64,000 bases of DNA. Origin: Turnera subulata (lineage: Eukaryota > Streptophyta > Magnoliopsida > Malpighiales > Passifloraceae). Under the pieces are notes generated by a model. It saw nothing but the letters and a program-made list of their open reading frames with translations, searched no databases and had not been told where the DNA came from. Below are positions 60,200 to 64,000 of this stretch, one piece after another; positions within the stretch are counted from its first letter, which is position 1, and each line of letters opens with the position of its first letter. A program made the position numbers and the translations under genes. The stretch spans positions 124,001 to 188,000 of the forward strand of contig JAKUCV010004511.1 in NCBI GenBank assembly GCA_028386065.3, read 5' to 3'.

Positions 60200-60450
60200 G
60201 TACTTAGACAGGGTACTCCAGGATCTGTCTAATAGCACGGTATTTGGAAGCTTCTTCTGGAGTTCCAATCACTAAACATATAAATTTATCCATACTCATA
60301 ATGGTCATGTAAAGGTTAACTCCAATTTTTGTAATTTTCCGGAAATTAGTTGCTTCAGGCAACTTGGATCCTTCAGGGATCTTCATATATATTTCATGAC
60401 TTATGGATCCATAGTAGGCTGTAAAAGCATTCATTAGATGCATTTCTAAT
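60200..60450 (-). pseudogene. Copia element 2 reverse transcriptase remnant
   Basis: HLMNAFTAYYGSISHEIYMK and IPEGSKLPEAT match the reverse transcriptase segment of copia element 1. Other pol parts are too broken to call. Confidence 0.75.
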
Positions 60451-62019
60451 TCTTTTCATGTAATGTCAGACTTATCAAAATAATCGCATCCACCACAGGA
60501 GAGTATATCTCTTCACAATTAATACTAGGTCGTTTGGGTAAATCTTGTGCTACAAAACCGTGCTTTATATTTCAATATCTTTTCCGCACAAGAACCCATT
60601 TTTAAACCGATCAATTTTACACCCATCTAGTGTACGGACTACCGGTCCGAAAATTTTCTCGCTTCACAAGCGAGTCCAACACAGCCTTTAATCATATCTC
60701 TTTATATTTTAGCCAATCATACAACGCCTACTTTCATTAGTAGGTTCATGATCCTCATTTTATTTAGCGCTATATAAAGTAAATATTCCGTCGACGGTTA
60801 TTTCACGTCGGTTCCATCTCATTTCTGACACTATAATTGAGATCTCATCATGCTCATTTATTTCAGGTACCTGAGTTACTTCTAGAACTTTATAAATTTA
60901 TGTCAGAAAACCAACCTCTTCTGGAGGACTTTTAATTCAAAACTCTACTGGAGGCCTTATTTTCTTACTGGGGCCATCTTTTCTCATTTGCTTCTTTTTC
61001 TCTATTGAGAATTTTTCCTTTTTTTTTTGGAACCGAGTATAATCTATAGATTCATTTGCATACTTATATTGTTCTTCAGGAACGTCAATCTAAACAGGAG
61101 CATTTGCAACTGGTACTTGGTCACATCTTTCAAATAAATATGTCTGGCAAATGACTTACTAATCTTTTCCAAATGAATCATCTTTTGAACTTCAAGTTCA
61201 TACCAATATGCGAGGATAAAAAACTAGATATTGATAAATCATTCTCTTGATCCAGCTGCTTATTTTCTCCCCCTTTGATGTTGGGTAAAAACATCAATTA
61301 ATAAGCAAATCTTGCTATAAATCTCCAACCTCCTGTGATAGGTTTCAATTACTTTTATAATTTATGGAGATTCATACCCAACGTAGATTCCCAATCTTCT
61401 TTAAAGGACCAATTTAACAATACTGTGGTGGAGCATTATATACTGATCAACCAATGGTTCGAAGATGGGATATACTAAGTATGTGACCATTAATCAATTA
61501 AATGGGGAGATCATATAACATCGTGTTGGCTTGATGCACTCAAGTGTTGCTGCATATAAAATACCATTTTCTCAAACAGTAATATTTCATCAATGGTCCT
61601 GTAATCAATCGTCAATGTTTCCCCAGAGCTGTTTGGGTTTATTTCGAATGATATACATTATCCATTGAAGAAACATACTAGCATTATCTAGACATATAGT
61701 CTAATAACATAAGTAGGGATATGTACCCGCAAGTGGCTTAATCATTAAAACAAGTGCGCATAATGCCAACTTGCGTCACACAATGGACCATCTAGTCGAT
61801 GCATCGTAAAAATTACCTAGATAGTCAACACGGCAGATTTATTAGTCCACGTTTATATCCCTGAATTAATCCTAAACTTGCTGGTCTAGGCCAATCTCAT
61901 CTTAGGAAGGCTATATTATTAATTTTGCAGCAAACAAACACATGGAAATTCATTGATTGTAAAATTTCTGGCTTTTCAATGAATGACCAAATAAATTTTG
62001 TGCATCATTATTTACCCGG

Positions 62020-62330
62020 GATGGCCCAACCGGTCATGCCAAACAATATGTCCATGTACCAACTTCAAGTCGGTGCCAGCTGCAGGCTGGATAACTTAGA
62101 AAAATTATTTACCAGCTTCTGGCTGGTGTATACTAGCTATGAATTAAATATCTATCAGTCAACTTCTAGTCGGTCTCAGCTTCAGGCTGTATAAACTTGT
62201 GTATTTAAACACTTAAAATTGCTAGCTTCAGGCTAGAGCATTTCAGCTTCTGGCTGGATATGGTAAGTTTAATAACTTAAATTGCTAGCTTCAGGCTGCA
62301 ATATATGTGCCAATATTAGACTTATATCTG
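62020..62330 (-). repeat. Linker repeats in copia element 2, first tract
   Basis: Repeated gctagcttcaggctg and cagcttctggctgg units, as in copia element 1. Confidence 0.6.
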
Positions 62331-62483
62331 CCACTCATGTCGGAAAAGATCAGAATTAGTGAGCAAACTTTTCCAAAAGCAACTTTGGAGTTTTGTGAAA
62401 CCGAAAAATCTTCAGGATCTTTTCGGAGATAAGTGAAAGGGTCCACATTTGAAATACTAACACATGGCTATCTAAGCTCAGGC

Positions 62484-62490
62484 TATAAAT
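62484..62490 (+). promoter_or_regulatory. TATA box of the cargo gene in copia element 2
   Basis: TATAAAT on the plus strand, 60 bases before the ATG at 62550, in the right place for a leader of about 30 bases. Confidence 0.5.
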
Positions 62491-62549
62491 GAGGGCAGAA
62501 ATATGTGTTAAAACATGTAGATTCAGAAAAACCCGAGAGAGATAAAAGA

Positions 62550-63232
62550 ATGCCTTCCCCCCAGCAACTGTCTTATTTGTTGAGGGTGCCTCTCTAGGGA
62601 GGAGGAACAGGCTAGCATATAGCATGGTGAATGAACAACAAGAGGAATTACCGAGTGAACTCACGAGAATTCCTCGTTTAGTTTTTGTTGATGAACTATA
62701 CTCATCCAGGTTCTTTGTAACTCCTATGGAAGAAACTTTCTTCCTAGAGGACCAAAGCAATCTAAGGGCTTCCTTTTATGGCTCGGCTAACTCTATTATG
62801 TTTTTCATATCTAATAAACTGCAGGAATTTCAGCTAGAGCCTTCATGTAAAATTTTAAATCAAAGCAGTTATTATCAGGTTTCCATGATGGCTCGGAGCG
62901 TCCCAAGGGTGACTGGGTTACCACCTACATGGCCTAAGGTACGACTTCTACTATGGAATTGTAGGGGGATAGCAAGAAGGTTCCAAGATTTTGTGCGTAC
63001 CTTAAGGGTTCTAAAGAATCAGTACAAGCCCAACATGGTACTGATTACTGAGACTATGTGGCAAGCAGGAGAAAATCATGGTGTAATCCCACTCCGTTTT
63101 CCTTCAATGAATCGGTTTGAGATACCAGGAGAAAATAATATGGGTGGCATGTGGTTCTCCTGGAACGACAACGTTAGGGTCAACATTAATGGTGAGGCTC
63201 AAAGTTTCAGAGTTAATGTTGAGCCCAACTGA
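62550..63232 (+). CDS. ORF A homologue carried antisense in copia element 2, one-base frameshift near its start
   Basis: From the ATG at 62624 an open frame of 202 residues reaches a stop at 63230-63232. It aligns without gaps to residues 25-226 of ORF A in element 1 at about 70% identity by hand count. It keeps YSSRFFVTPMEE, YGSANS, LLLWNCRGIARR, KPNMVLITET and GGMWFSW. An upstream ATG at 62550 (MPSP...) matches the ORF A start, but a run of six C at 62555-62560 is one base short, so the frame from 62550 meets a stop. One more C would join MPSP to LFVEGASLGRRNRLAYS. The actual start may be 62624, or the gene may be freshly damaged, or the run may be misread. It lies opposite to the copia coding strand. 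It is AT-rich, unlike the GC-richer gypsy copies, and changes sit mainly in third codon positions where compared. Confidence 0.75.
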
Positions 63233-64000
63233 TAGATTACTGTTTATACATATATATGAGAACCATTCTTCTTTGAGTGTTCTCTAGTTATGGATCCGTT
63301 TATGTAATAATAATATGCATGTTAACTTTTAGCCTTTTCCATTTATTATCTCATTTACGCCCACAGACACAAATAATTAAACTGTCTTATTCGCTTCAGG
63401 GAATAGATCACAGTCAATTCATTAGGATCCATAATAATTCATTTTATTACTGGGGTGTCTGTACTTTTCAAAAGTATATGCTCTTCCAGAGCGTAAATAT
63501 ACGATCTTCTATATCATATTAAAGCATGCGTTCTTCAGGAACATATTCGGATTTATGCTCTTCTGGAGCTTGTTAATCTTTTTCTCATTTCGAGAAGTCA
63601 TAATATGTTATATTGACATCCACACATATAATTCTCCCCCTGTGGATGTCAATTTTGCATTGTCTTCGAGACTAATGCTTGAGGCATTATTCTAGAAACA
63701 ATTATAAAGTACTGAAAAGTAAATAAAATAAAATGCAATGCGTAATAATTTAAACTGAACATAAAATAAATTAAATATAAAATGAATTGTTAAGCAAGTA
63801 TAATATCCACCTTCTGGTGGTCATATAATTTCCATCTTCTGGTGGTAATAGTTTTTATTTTTGATTTTCCTTTGTGGGATCTTCAGGATCTTTTGAACTG
63901 TAAGACTTCCAGTCTTCGTTGTATTTTTTTTTATTGAGTCTGCTGGACTCTTATAATTAGTCTTCCAGACTATATGTAAATTCCTGTCCGCATTTAATAT
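63233..64000. other. Rest of copia element 2 internal region
   Basis: A gag-like piece at 63380-63460 resembles 57840-57930 of copia element 1. Linker repeats follow at 63470-63600 (tgctcttccagagcgtaaat type). 63640-64000 resembles the start of gag but is too diverged to read. Confidence 0.5.

Larger units (their letters stand above)
59483..64000 (-). mobile_element. Second Ty1/copia element, decayed, carrying an antisense ORF A homologue (runs off the window)
   Basis: A short 3' LTR (59483-59669, TG...CA) is followed by PPT AAGGGGGAG (59670-59678, minus strand). Then come pol remnants in the same order as copia element 1, linker repeats (62020-62330), a plus-strand cargo gene (about 62440-63300), a gag-like piece (63380-63460), more linker repeats (63470-63600) and further internal sequence. 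The 5' LTR is outside the window, so full length and target duplication are unknown. Confidence 0.75.

Overview
This window looks like nuclear DNA of a flowering plant, probably a eudicot. Two intact host genes with many introns sit in a gene island (about 18.2-37.7 kb). Repeat-dense DNA flanks it on both sides: LTR retrotransposons, SINEs, small DNA transposons, LINE remnants and decayed host-gene fragments. Species cannot be named from the sequence.

Layout. (1) 1-18203 is an AT-rich degenerate repeat array with a Helitron-like 3' end. Three LTR units of one Ty3/gypsy-like family have inserted into it: a truncated minus-strand LTR (1-1383), a minus-strand solo LTR with a CTACC target duplication (1406-6610), and a complete plus-strand element with a GAAAG duplication (9814-17728). 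(2) 23696-26476 is a LAZY1/IGT gravitropism gene (plus, 5 exons, 388 residues). (3) 28600-34463 is a complete sphingosine-1-phosphate lyase gene (minus, 15 exons, 546 residues), convergent with LAZY1. (4) 37735-45869 is a second complete element of the LTR family, with a CAAAT duplication. (5) 46-53 kb is a graveyard: a proteasome alpha-subunit pseudogene, a hAT MITE holding a tRNA-like segment, a LINE remnant split by another MITE, a SINE, a cytokinin-receptor-like fragment and foldback elements. (6) 53317-64000 holds two minus-strand Ty1/copia elements, the second running off the window.

The most unusual content is the cargo of the LTR elements. The two complete gypsy-like elements have no gag or pol. 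Their short internal regions carry two genes in antisense orientation. ORF A (227 residues) joins an unrecognised N-terminal region to the N-terminal half of a LINE-type endonuclease fold. ORF B (125 residues) is a basic, probably nuclear, coiled-coil protein. Both are intact in the first element and broken in the second. A diverged ORF A homologue (about 70% identical by hand alignment, codon changes mostly in third positions where I compared them) lies in the second copia element, again antisense to its carrier. The same protein is therefore carried antisense in two LTR-retrotransposon superfamilies and appears constrained. The LTRs of the gypsy-like family also carry an array of short hairpins whose stems covary, and intron-like splice boundaries.

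All exon junctions, target duplications and identities were read by hand. No database search was possible.
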